Assembly: GCA_026126025.1 (NCBI GenBank)
Contig: JAHCJZ010000001.1
Span: 62,001 to 126,000 of the forward strand
Direction: 5' to 3'
Source of the DNA: Bauldia sp.
GTDB lineage: Bacteria > Pseudomonadota > Alphaproteobacteria > Rhizobiales > Kaistiaceae
DNA length: 64,000 nucleotides
Shown here: piece by piece, positions 1-7,128 of the stretch
Layout: each line of letters starts with the position of its first letter
How positions within the stretch are numbered: position 1 is the stretch's first letter
Position numbers and translations under genes: made by a program
Notes under the pieces: model-generated
The model's input: the letters and a program-made list of their open reading frames with translations, nothing else
What the model was told of the DNA's origin: nothing
Database searches by the model: none

Positions 1-275
1 ACCAGGGTCCGCTGCGGGATGTCGCCGTTGCCGAATGTTGCAGTTTCTTCGTATTCGTTCTGCTTCGCTAAGACCCCGCGCTGCCATTGATATTACTGCT
101 GCTAGTCGAGAACCTGCCGATCGCGTCTGGCCTTGGCCGCTGACCTCTTGGCGATGACGGGTTCACCACCCGCCTTCCGGGAATCGCGCGTCGCGGTTCC
201 GGATACCCTCTTGCGTCCGACCATCACCGCACCGTCCGGATGGACCGTGATGTTGAGAACCGTCCAGTCGATGGG

Positions 276-608
276 CTAGCGCGCCGTCTCTTTCGGAACG
301 CGCGATTTGCGTGTGCTACTGGTCGCCGTGTTGGAGAGTTTATCGGCAACGAAGGAGTCGAGAACCTCGCTGACGCGGGTCTGCCAGCCCGGTCCCCCGT
401 TCCGGAAGAACTCGAGCACATCAGCGGAGAGGCGGATGTTGACGGCCTCCTTCGCGCGCCCTCCAGCGGGCGGCCGGCCGCGACCGCGGCGAATGAAGCG
501 GTTGCCCTCGTAGACCTCGCCCTTGGCGAAGAAGTCGTCGGTCAGCTCCGGGGCTTCGTCCGGATCAGACGGTGAGGTCGGGGCCGTACTCTTCTTGCTC
601 GCGCTCAT
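276..608 (-). CDS. brnA: BrnA-like antitoxin of a BrnT/BrnA toxin-antitoxin pair
   Basis: A 110-residue protein whose central part (residues ~45-95) fits the BrnA/DUF4415 family: a basic GRGRPP segment, then KEAVNIRLSADVLEFF and a helix ending in a conserved Trp-Gln-Thr-Arg stretch, a ribbon-helix-helix type fold. In this family the antitoxin binds BrnT and represses the shared promoter. The gene overlaps the 3' end of the toxin gene by 44 bases, so the two are translationally linked. The extra ~20 residues at each end are polar and may be poorly folded. The reading frame stays open after the TAG stop for 57 more codons down to base 102, but no gene is recognised there or in the rest of 1-275. 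Confidence 0.8.
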   Translation of the reverse strand: MSASKKSTAPTSPSDPDEAPELTDDFFAKGEVYEGNRFIRRGRGRPPAGGRAKEAVNIRLSADVLEFFRNGGPGWQTRVSEVLDSFVADKLSNTATSSTRKSRVPKETAR

Positions 609-873
609 TGGCTTTCCTCATCGAAATGATACGGCGGGTGTCGGGGCCGTCGCCGTCTGGGCGGGGCGTCCAGACCACGACAACCATGCGACCCTTGAGA
701 AGGCCGACCGCGATGTAGCGGTCCTCACCGTAGTCTGCGCGGACGTCGAGGTTCTGTACGACCACCCCGGCGAACACAGTCGGCGCGTCGTCGAAATCCA
801 GCCCTCTATGTCTGAGAGTCCACGCGCGCTTCGCCGGGTCGTAGGTAACCTTCACGGCGAATAATGTATCCAC
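565..873 (-). CDS. brnT: BrnT-like RNase toxin
   Basis: A 102-residue protein matching BrnT, a small RelE-like ribonuclease that inhibits translation. Visible family features are the N-terminal YDPAKRAWTLRHRGLDF strand-helix, then DAPTVFAG, EDRYIAVGLLKGRMVVVVW and the C-terminal RRIISMRKANEREQEEY block with its conserved basic and acidic residues. It is the first gene of the pair, with its stop inside brnA. The usual order in this family is toxin first, antitoxin second, as seen here. The ATG lies about 90 bases from the divergent end of lepA, so the operon has its own promoter. The start was chosen because the family begins a few residues before the YDPAK block. Confidence 0.8.
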   Translation of the reverse strand: MDTLFAVKVTYDPAKRAWTLRHRGLDFDDAPTVFAGVVVQNLDVRADYGEDRYIAVGLLKGRMVVVVWTPRPDGDGPDTRRIISMRKANEREQEEYGPDLTV

Positions 874-961
874 AACCGTGTTGAGGTCAACCGATTATGT
901 GGATACGAAACCGTGCGCCGACAATAGCGCGGGTCTGGCCGCCGCGAACGGACCGGAGCCG

Positions 962-2767
962 CTACTCCCCCATCTTCAGCGCGGCGATGAAGGCTTCCTG
1001 CGGGATGTCGACCTTGCCGAACTGCCGCATCTTCTTCTTGCCTTCCTTCTGCTTCTCCAGGAGCTTGCGCTTGCGGGTGATGTCGCCGCCATAGCATTTG
1101 GCGGTGACGTCCTTGCGCAGCGCCCGGATCGTCTCGCGGGCGATGATGCGGCCGCCGATCGCCGCCTGGATCGGGATCTGGAACATGTGCTGCGGGATCA
1201 GGTCCTTCAGTTTCTCGACCATCACCCGGCCGCGCTTTTCGGCCTGGCTGCGGTGGACCAGCATCGACAGGGCGTCGACCGGCTCGGAGTTGACCAGGAT
1301 CTGCATCTTCACCAGGTCGCCGACCTTGTACTCGGTGAGATGATAGTCGAACGAGGCGTAGCCCTTCGAGATCGATTTCAGCCGGTCGTAGAAGTCGAAC
1401 ACCACCTCGTTGAGCGGGAGGTCATAGTCGACCATCGCCCGGTTGCCGACATAGGAGAGGTTGACCTGGACGCCGCGCCGCTCCTGGCAGAGCTTCAGGA
1501 TCGCGCCGAGATAGTCGTCGGGCGTCAGGATGGTGGCGCGCAGCCACGGCTCGGCGATGTCGATGATCTTCACCGGGTCCGGCATGTCGGCCGGGTTGTG
1601 CAGCTCGATCTCGCGCCCGTCGGTCAGCTTCAGCCGGTAGACCACCGACGGCGCGGTCGCGATCAGCTCGAGGTCGAACTCGCGGGTCAGCCGCTCCTGC
1701 ACGATCTCCAGATGCAGGAGCCCGAGGAAGCCGCAGCGAAAGCCGAAGCCGAGCGCTGCCGAGGTCTCCATCTCATAGGTGAAGGCGGCGTCGTTGAGCC
1801 GGAGCTTGCCGATTGCGGCGCGGAGATCATCGAAGTCGCCGGCATCGACCGGGAAGAGGCCGCAGAACACCACCGGCACCGCGGGTCGGAAGCCGGGGAG
1901 GGGCTCGGCCGTCGGCTGGCGCTCCTCGGTGATGGTGTCGCCGACCGCGGTGTCGGCGACCTCCTTGATCGACCCGGTGATGAAGCCGAGCTCGCCGGGG
2001 CCGAGCTCCGCCCAGTCGACCAGCTTCGGCGTGAAGATGCCGACCTTCTCCACGTCGTGCACCGCGCCGGTCCGCATCATGCGGATCTTCATGCCCTTGC
2101 GCAGCTTGCCGTCGATGATCCGCACCAGCACGACGACGCCGAGATAGGCGTCGTACCAGCTGTCGACGAGGAGCGCCTTCAGCGGCGCGTCCGGGTCACC
2201 CTGCGGCGCCGGCAGGCGGTGCACGATCGCCTCCAGCACATCGGCGACGCCCACGCCGGTCTTCGCCGAGATCTCGATCGCGTCCGAGGCGTCGAGGCCG
2301 ATCACGTCCTCGATCTGCTGCTTGACGCGGTCCGGCTCGGCGGCGGGAAGATCGACCTTATTCAGGACCGGGACGATCTCGTGATTGTTGTCGAGCGCCT
2401 GGTAGACATTGGCGAGGGTCTGCGCCTCGACGCCCTGCGAGGCGTCGACCACCAGCAGCGACCCCTCGCACGCCGCGAGCGACCGGCTGACCTCGTAGCC
2501 GAAATCGACATGGCCGGGCGTGTCGATGAGGTTGAGCGTATAGGTCCGCCCATCCTGCGCCTTGTAGGCGAGGCGGACGGTCTGCGCCTTGATGGTGATG
2601 CCGCGCTCGCGCTCGATGTCCATCGAATCGAGCACCTGCGCCTTCATCTCCCGCTCCGACAGCCCGCCGGTCATCTGGATCAGCCGGTCCGCCAGCGTGG
2701 ACTTGCCGTGGTCGATATGGGCGATGATCGCGAAATTACGGATGGAATCCTGGGGGGCTGACGTCAT
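962..2767 (-). CDS. lepA: Elongation factor 4 (LepA), ribosome-associated GTPase
   Basis: A 601-residue translational GTPase acting on stalled or mistranslocated ribosomes in the cytoplasm. The G1 motif AHIDHGKST, the switch region with RGITIKAQ, G3 DTPGHVDF and G4 NKVDLP are all present in order, followed by domain II, the EF-G-like domains III and V, and the LepA-specific C-terminal domain ending in [19 protein letters not shown]. The start ATG at 2767 ([12 protein letters not shown]) gives the normal family length; a longer frame from 2803 adds 12 residues with no family counterpart. It stands alone on the minus strand, divergent from the small lipoprotein gene. Confidence 0.97.
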   Translation of the reverse strand: MTSAPQDSIRNFAIIAHIDHGKSTLADRLIQMTGGLSEREMKAQVLDSMDIERERGITIKAQTVRLAYKAQDGRTYTLNLIDTPGHVDFGYEVSRSLAACEGSLLVVDASQGVEAQTLANVYQALDNNHEIVPVLNKVDLPAAEPDRVKQQIEDVIGLDASDAIEISAKTGVGVADVLEAIVHRLPAPQGDPDAPLKALLVDSWYDAYLGVVVLVRIIDGKLRKGMKIRMMRTGAVHDVEKVGIFTPKLVDWAELGPGELGFITGSIKEVADTAVGDTITEERQPTAEPLPGFRPAVPVVFCGLFPVDAGDFDDLRAAIGKLRLNDAAFTYEMETSAALGFGFRCGFLGLLHLEIVQERLTREFDLELIATAPSVVYRLKLTDGREIELHNPADMPDPVKIIDIAEPWLRATILTPDDYLGAILKLCQERRGVQVNLSYVGNRAMVDYDLPLNEVVFDFYDRLKSISKGYASFDYHLTEYKVGDLVKMQILVNSEPVDALSMLVHRSQAEKRGRVMVEKLKDLIPQHMFQIPIQAAIGGRIIARETIRALRKDVTAKCYGGDITRKRKLLEKQKEGKKKMRQFGKVDIPQEAFIAALKMGE

Positions 2768-2899
2768 GGCGGTGGCGGTAGCATTGGCGGCATTGAGCGG
2801 CAAGGAAGCGCGGCGTCGCGGGCGGTTGGGAGTTCCTCAACGCTCTCCTGCGATCCTCGTGGCGCGCCGGGCTTCCGGCGCGCGTCCGTCGAGGGGACC

Positions 2900-3067
2900 A
2901 TGCGGATCGGTTCCACCCTGTGCATTGCCGCGCTTTGCGCGACGCTTGCCGCCTGCGCCAATCCCATCAATGGCTGCCTCAGCCGTCCGGTTGCCTGCAT
3001 CGTCGCGGGCGGCGCGGTGACCGCCGGGGTCGTCTATCTCGTCAAGAATCCGGACGTGCTGCCCTAG
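2900..3067 (+). CDS. Small lipoprotein, 55 residues
   Basis: A short gene on the plus strand starting at ATG 2900. The protein has an N-terminal hydrophobic stretch (GSTLCIAALCATLAAC) ending in a lipobox LAAC with the acceptor Cys at residue 19, then a short Asn/Gly/Cys-containing segment (cysteines 26 and 33), and a second hydrophobic stretch (IVAGGAVTAGVVYLV) near the C-terminus. The pattern fits small entericidin-like or hypothetical lipoproteins anchored in the cell envelope. The upstream sequence GAGGGGACC could act as a ribosome binding site, though it is close to the ATG. No specific function can be assigned. It is divergent from lepA. Confidence 0.6.
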   Translation: MRIGSTLCIAALCATLAACANPINGCLSRPVACIVAGGAVTAGVVYLVKNPDVLP

Positions 3068-3124
3068 CCGCGGCGGATTTGTGTCTTCTTCGCAACAACC
3101 CGCGGCGAATGTCTGTCGGGGGCA

Positions 3125-3255
3125 TGCGAAGCCGCTGGTTTTACTTGCCGAGTGCGCCGCCCTGCCGCACCCTGATCGTGGCTGGTCGGCCGGGGGATTT
3201 GGCCGGGGCAACAGTCAAGCCGGACCGGGGGGTCTGGCAAACGGGGGGCAGTGGC
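3125..3255 (+). ncRNA. Candidate structured small RNA (6S-like hairpin)
   Basis: This stretch has no credible coding frame and can fold as one long irregular hairpin. An outer stem pairs GCCGCTG (about 3133) with CAGTGGC (about 3250), the next pairs TTGCC with GGCAA, and the inner stem pairs GGCTG with CAGTC and carries a GGCC/GGCC step. These stems are separated by large internal loops, the general plan of 6S RNA. The strong terminator at 3256-3293 follows directly. The alternative is that it is just the 3' untranslated region of the small lipoprotein gene or a leader of the next gene. Family assignment is a guess from shape only; boundaries are approximate. Confidence 0.35.
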
Positions 3256-3293
3256 GAGGCCGCGTCGAGCAATCGATGCGGCCTCCCGTTTTT
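3256..3293 (+). terminator. Strong intrinsic terminator with GCAA loop
   Basis: A 13-bp stem (GAGGCCGCGTCGA pairing with TCGATGCGGCCTC, one G-U pair) closed by a GCAA tetraloop and followed by CCGTTTTT. It ends transcription of whatever lies upstream (the small lipoprotein mRNA or the candidate small RNA) before the gene at 3406. Confidence 0.8.
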
Positions 3294-3405
3294 CGGCTCC
3301 CGGCGGCCGTCCGTTTCTGACACATTTGGGACAAGAACCCCTGCGCATGCTCGCTCGATCGGGCATTCGGGCGGCCCCACCAACGACAATAAGCGAGGCT
3401 TCGCA

Positions 3406-4290
3406 ATGACTTGGCTTATGGGGAGACGGTGGCCTTCCGGGCTCGCCGCGGCATTCGGCGGCGCGCTCCTGGCCGCGTCCGCGGCCGTTGCGCAGCCGGG
3501 CGGCGCGCTCGACCAGCAGCGGATCAACGACGCCACCCATGACGAGGCGCTCCGCCTCCTCGGCGAGGCGCTCGGCGAGAGCGTCCAGGCGACCCAGACC
3601 GACCCGACGATCCCCTCGATCCTCCGCGAGCTGGAGGACAATATCGACGCCACCCGGCGCATCCGCGAGCTCGCCACCGCCGAGGACGAGCTCACCGAGG
3701 AGCAGATGCAGAGGATCGCGGCCGAGGTGACCGAGATCGCCGAATCCTTTGCCGAGATCGCGTCCTACGCGCCCGGCGTCTTCTCGCGCCGGCTCGGCGA
3801 ATTGCAGACGCTCGACCAGATCGGCGAGATCATCGGCTTCCGCATCGCCGACGCCAGGGCCCGGCTGGAGTTCCTGCGCGAAGACAACCAGCGCATCCAG
3901 AGCGACCTGCAGAACGCCGAGCTCAATTCCGCGCAGGTCGAGATGCGGCGGCTGACCCAGCAGGCCAACAATGCCGAGATCCAGTCGCTCGACGCCGCGA
4001 TGCAGGCCTGGGGCTTCTTCGCCGACCGCCATGCCGAGCTGATGACCCGCATGGGCGACCAGTCGCAGAGCCTGGAGGTGTTCTTCCATGCCCTGCGCGA
4101 GAATGCCCGCGTCTACGGCGCCGCCGCGCAGACGCTCCGTCTCGCCAACTCGCTCAACCTCGCTCTCAGCGACCTCGAAAGCATCGAGACGCTGGAGACC
4201 ATGCGCTCGCAGCTGGTGCAGTCGTGGGGCGACCTGATGCAGATCGTCAACGAGGTCAATGACGGGCTGATCCTTCAGCCGGGCATGTAG
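3406..4290 (+). CDS. Exported helical protein of unknown function
   Basis: A 294-residue protein with a clear Sec signal peptide: a basic start (MGRRWPSG), hydrophobic core, and cleavage near AAVAQPGG. The mature part is almost wholly predicted helix, rich in Glu, Arg, Gln and Leu, with coiled-coil-like heptads between roughly residues 130 and 200 (RLEFLREDNQRIQSDLQ and similar). No catalytic motif or recognised domain is visible. It ends six bases before the next gene, a small membrane protein with an acidic tail, and the two are very likely co-transcribed. A role in the envelope, perhaps as a periplasmic partner of that membrane protein, is inference only. Confidence 0.75.
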   Translation: MTWLMGRRWPSGLAAAFGGALLAASAAVAQPGGALDQQRINDATHDEALRLLGEALGESVQATQTDPTIPSILRELEDNIDATRRIRELATAEDELTEEQMQRIAAEVTEIAESFAEIASYAPGVFSRRLGELQTLDQIGEIIGFRIADARARLEFLREDNQRIQSDLQNAELNSAQVEMRRLTQQANNAEIQSLDAAMQAWGFFADRHAELMTRMGDQSQSLEVFFHALRENARVYGAAAQTLRLANSLNLALSDLESIETLETMRSQLVQSWGDLMQIVNEVNDGLILQPGM

Positions 4291-4296
4291 CGGCGG

Positions 4297-4635
4297 ATGC
4301 GGCGAACCATCGGCCTCAGCCTCCTCATCGTCGTCGTCATCGGCGGCTGGCTCATCATCGACGCCGACTCCCGCGCCCGCGACGAGATCGCCCGCGTCTG
4401 GAACGACCTCACCGCATTCCTCTCCGGCGGCGAGCGCGAGGTCCCCAACTGGGGCGACGTCGCCGCCAAGGTAGGCGAATTCGCCGACGAGGAACGCGCG
4501 CTCCGCGAAGTCCTGGACCCGGCCCTGGTACGCGCGGAGCCCGCGGTGGAGGAGAAGCCGACGCCGGAGGTTGAGAACGAGGCGGAGCCCGAAGTCGAGG
4601 AAGCCTCGCCCGCCGCCGACGCGCCGCGCGGCTAG
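4297..4635 (+). CDS. Small single-pass membrane protein with acidic tail
   Basis: A 112-residue protein: one N-terminal membrane segment (GLSLLIVVVIGGWLIID, residues ~5-21), a short amphipathic region (RDEIARVWNDLTAFLSG), and a C-terminal tail dominated by Glu, Pro and Ala (residues ~78-112) that is likely disordered. It begins six bases after the exported helical protein and is probably its operon partner. No family is recognised. Confidence 0.65.
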   Translation: MRRTIGLSLLIVVVIGGWLIIDADSRARDEIARVWNDLTAFLSGGEREVPNWGDVAAKVGEFADEERALREVLDPALVRAEPAVEEKPTPEVENEAEPEVEEASPAADAPRG

Positions 4636-4647
4636 TTTCGCAACCTG

Positions 4648-4680
4648 GGCCAAACGGCCTTTTCCCCCGTTCGGGGGATT
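4648..4680 (+). terminator. Two short hairpins after the envelope gene pair
   Basis: GGCC-AAAC-GGCC followed by TTTT, then at once a second hairpin CCCCCG-TT-CGGGGG. The first hairpin with its T run is a plausible terminator of the pair at 3406-4635; the stem is short. Confidence 0.4.
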
Positions 4681-4893
4681 AATGGCAAGCTAGTACGTTG
4701 GTAGCCTGCCGACCAATGCGGCGCCCCCAACCGGGGTTGGTCGCATTGGTCAAGGGCATCGTGCAGGCCAAGCGACTCGCGGGCCGTCCTGCGGAAGAGG
4801 TAGTGCGCTGCCAAGGGTAGGCCCCCCGGTCACGTTCTTTGGTCAAGTATGTTGGGCCGAGGCGACGTAACCTGTCGCAGGCGTTGCAATAAG

Positions 4894-5979
4894 ATGTCAG
4901 ACCGCTTGAGCTTGGATCATATTGTAACGTCGATCTACGAATCGGTTCTTGATCCCAGCAGACTTCCGGCAGTAATTAAATCGATTCAACAATTTATCGG
5001 ATGCTCAGCCGCGAGCCTTTGGTTTGGCGACGACAGCAACCCGCATATATTCTCATTTGACATTGGCATGGATCAGAGTTTCATCGACTCATACGTGGAA
5101 TATTATCAGCATAGCAATTTCATAACTCCTCAAGTCCGCGCCGCGACAAAGCAGACTCCCGGACCAAGTCGACATCTTTTACAGTTTCAAGGGCTTCAGC
5201 ATGATCCCGTTTTCGGGAAGCATGAGTTCTTTACCGACCACCTTTCGAAGCTCGACGTCGGCCACATTGCGATGGCTCTGTCGAATGACGCATGCGACCG
5301 CCGACTTGCAATCGTTCTTTACCGCACAATTCGGCAGGAACCGTTTTGTCGAAAAGAGTTGGCCGCTCTCAGGGTGCTCTTGCCGCACATCTCCCGAGTG
5401 CAGACGCTCTATCAGGATTCCAGAATAGCGGTGGCGGGCACTATTGAATCTATTCAATCCCCAGCGTTCGTGTTGGATCGGCAAGGCCGAGTCGTGGCGC
5501 ATAACCTTTTGGCCGACGATCTTCTTGCCTCGACAGATAGCCCGCTGCGGCTTGCAAATGGGATCATCGAATCCAATTGCGGCAACACCAATGCGATAGA
5601 GGCGGCGCTAGGGAGCGCGCTTGCGGGGAACGACTGTGGCGCGACTATTCCACTCGGCCTGCGACGGGATGCCTGGGCCGTTACGATTGTTCCTACATCC
5701 CCGGAGCGCGCGGCAATGTTCAATCCCGACGCCGGCGGCCTGGCGCTCGCAATTCTGGCGCGAGCGGTTCCGACCGCGGACGGGCCTTCCTCGCTCCCGG
5801 GGCTTTCCCTGATAGAGCGGCAGATCGTCTCTCTCATCTCAGATGGCTGGAGCCTGCGCCAAATAGCTGACCATCGAGGCGTAAGTTACGAGACGATCCG
5901 CTCGAACGTGAAGCGGATCTTCGACAAGACCGGAGCACGAACGCAGAAGCAGCTCGCCGCAATGGCGGTTGCCAGCTAG
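4894..5979 (+). CDS. LuxR-type HTH transcriptional regulator
   Basis: A 361-residue regulator. The C-terminal ~60 residues form a LuxR/GerE helix-turn-helix (LIERQIVSLISDGWSLRQIA, then VSYETIRSNVKRIFDKTGARTQKQL). The N-terminal ~300 residues are not the autoinducer-binding fold, and no luxI lies nearby; a PAS-like segment (SPAFVLDRQGRVVAHN) is present at about 185-200. I chose the ATG at 4894 (MSDRLSLDHIV) over 4849 because the extra 15 residues are Arg/Cys-rich and unlike a protein N-terminus. Its first two thirds are clearly lower in GC than neighbouring genes, with AT-rich codons, which suggests acquisition by transfer. Its target is unknown; the next genes face the other way. Confidence 0.8.
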   Translation: MSDRLSLDHIVTSIYESVLDPSRLPAVIKSIQQFIGCSAASLWFGDDSNPHIFSFDIGMDQSFIDSYVEYYQHSNFITPQVRAATKQTPGPSRHLLQFQGLQHDPVFGKHEFFTDHLSKLDVGHIAMALSNDACDRRLAIVLYRTIRQEPFCRKELAALRVLLPHISRVQTLYQDSRIAVAGTIESIQSPAFVLDRQGRVVAHNLLADDLLASTDSPLRLANGIIESNCGNTNAIEAALGSALAGNDCGATIPLGLRRDAWAVTIVPTSPERAAMFNPDAGGLALAILARAVPTADGPSSLPGLSLIERQIVSLISDGWSLRQIADHRGVSYETIRSNVKRIFDKTGARTQKQLAAMAVAS

Positions 5980-5994
5980 GCCCGGACGGCCCCG

Positions 5995-6534
5995 CTACGG
6001 GCGATCGTTCGTTCCGGAACTCTCGCGAATGAAGGCCGGTGGCTCGAATCGCGAGCGCCAGAGCCCGATGCCCTCGGCGATCGCGTGCTCCTGAGCCGCG
6101 ACATAGGCATCCGTCTCGGCGGGTCGCGCCAGGCCGAAACCCGACAACACGAAGAGCTCGTTGATATCGTCGGTTCCGAGATAGCAGACCGCGAAAATGC
6201 GTCCGAAGGCGTCGGCGCGTCCGACCGGCTCGCAGCGAATTTCCGCGGTGCCGACTATCGTTTCCAGAGCCCGGACCGCTGCCGGGTAGCATTCCCATGG
6301 CTGGCCGTCGATGAAACAAAGCTGGCCGCGTTCAAGCGATTCCACGCCCCAAAGCACGATGCGTGCGTCGTTGACGCGAAGGATGTCCGAGTCGACGACG
6401 GTCGCCGTGCCGACAACGGCTTCAGGGTCTTCCCCGTCCGCTAGCACCGCAGTGGCGACCAGGAGCCCGCACGCTACTGCGGCGACCAGCTTTCCCTGTT
6501 GCGTCGCCCTGTTAGCGAAGGGCCGCAACGTCAC
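5995..6534 (-). CDS. Exported staphylococcal-nuclease-like protein
   Basis: A 179-residue protein with an N-terminal hydrophobic export signal (LVAAVACGLLVATAVLAD) followed by an SNase-type OB fold: a VVDSDILRVNDARIVLWGVES beta-barrel start, a central CEPVGRADAFGRIFAVCY segment with the family's Gly-Arg pair, and a C-terminal AQEHAIAEGIGLWRSRFEPP helix typical of the group. The usual acidic residue after the LWG motif (GIDAPE in active enzymes) is replaced by GVESLE, so catalysis is uncertain. The start overlaps the end of the disrupted cytochrome c gene by 23 bases, so they form one minus-strand operon divergent from the PQQ dehydrogenase. Confidence 0.7.
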   Translation of the reverse strand: MTLRPFANRATQQGKLVAAVACGLLVATAVLADGEDPEAVVGTATVVDSDILRVNDARIVLWGVESLERGQLCFIDGQPWECYPAAVRALETIVGTAEIRCEPVGRADAFGRIFAVCYLGTDDINELFVLSGFGLARPAETDAYVAAQEHAIAEGIGLWRSRFEPPAFIRESSGTNDRP

Positions 6535-6924
6535 TTGCTGTCACCGGTCCGTAGGAGTTGCCCCACGACGTCCTGACATATGTCACGACCGCGGCGATCT
6601 CTTCGTCCGACAGTCTGGCACGGAACGGGGGCATGTTGCCGCCGCCGGCCAGGACGCGAGTAATGACCGCCTGGGCGTTTCCGAGGGCGGAGTTGCCCGC
6701 CAGATACGGCCCCATCGACCCTCCGCCATCCGGTCCGTGGCATCCTGAGCAGCCGGCGCTCGTGTGTAGAGAGCTTCACCGGAAATCTCGGACTCCTCGG
6801 GAGCATCGACTGGCTCCTCGGCGTCATCACCGGAAGCGGACGAGGCTGTGAGGCCGACGGCCAACAAGGCAGCAGCCGGCAATGCGCGAAGAACGAAGAA
6901 TGCCGCAATGCGGTGCTGTCTCAA
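6512..6924 (-). pseudogene. Cytochrome c, disrupted by a frameshift
   Basis: The first part (TTG start at 6924 after an AGGTG site) encodes a signal peptide and an acidic linker up to EISGEALYT. The heme part lies in another frame: SAGCSGCHG (CxxCH), Met-ligand region GGGNMPPF, and YVRTSWGNSYG down to the stop at 6512. The frames join at a (GT)3 run at 6762-6767; removing one GT restores EALYTSAGC with the same spacing as the intact paralogue at 38049-38447. The likely cause is a dinucleotide expansion. As written, the product would be a heme-less 113-residue peptide. The protein would have taken electrons from the divergent PQQ dehydrogenase. A sequencing error is the main alternative. Confidence 0.8.
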
Positions 6925-7128
6925 ACCGGTTCACCTTTTTCTGAGCGTCGAGCACTTCAAGCGCCCGCGCGACGTGTTTCGTACGTCGCCAAAATAACGC
7001 GGCGCTTGCCCGCATTCTCCCCCTGTTCGGGCGATTGTTAGCCGGCTGACACCTCCATACAGACCCCGCGATTGGCTGCCCGACAAGGACTCTTGCCGGT
7101 TCCGCAGCGGTCCAAAGGGAGGATAGGA

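Noticed and set aside
878..2761. 627-codon open frame on the plus strand opposite lepA
   Set aside because: It is a mirror of lepA codon structure in high-GC DNA; its protein is Asp/His/Arg/Leu-rich with no family pattern, while lepA is certain.
3064..4653. 529-codon minus-strand frame opposite the envelope gene pair
   Set aside because: Shadow composition; the plus-strand genes have a signal peptide, membrane segment and operon spacing.
4849..5979. LuxR-type gene as a quorum-sensing receptor
   Set aside because: The N-terminal domain does not show the autoinducer-binding pattern and no luxI is in the window.
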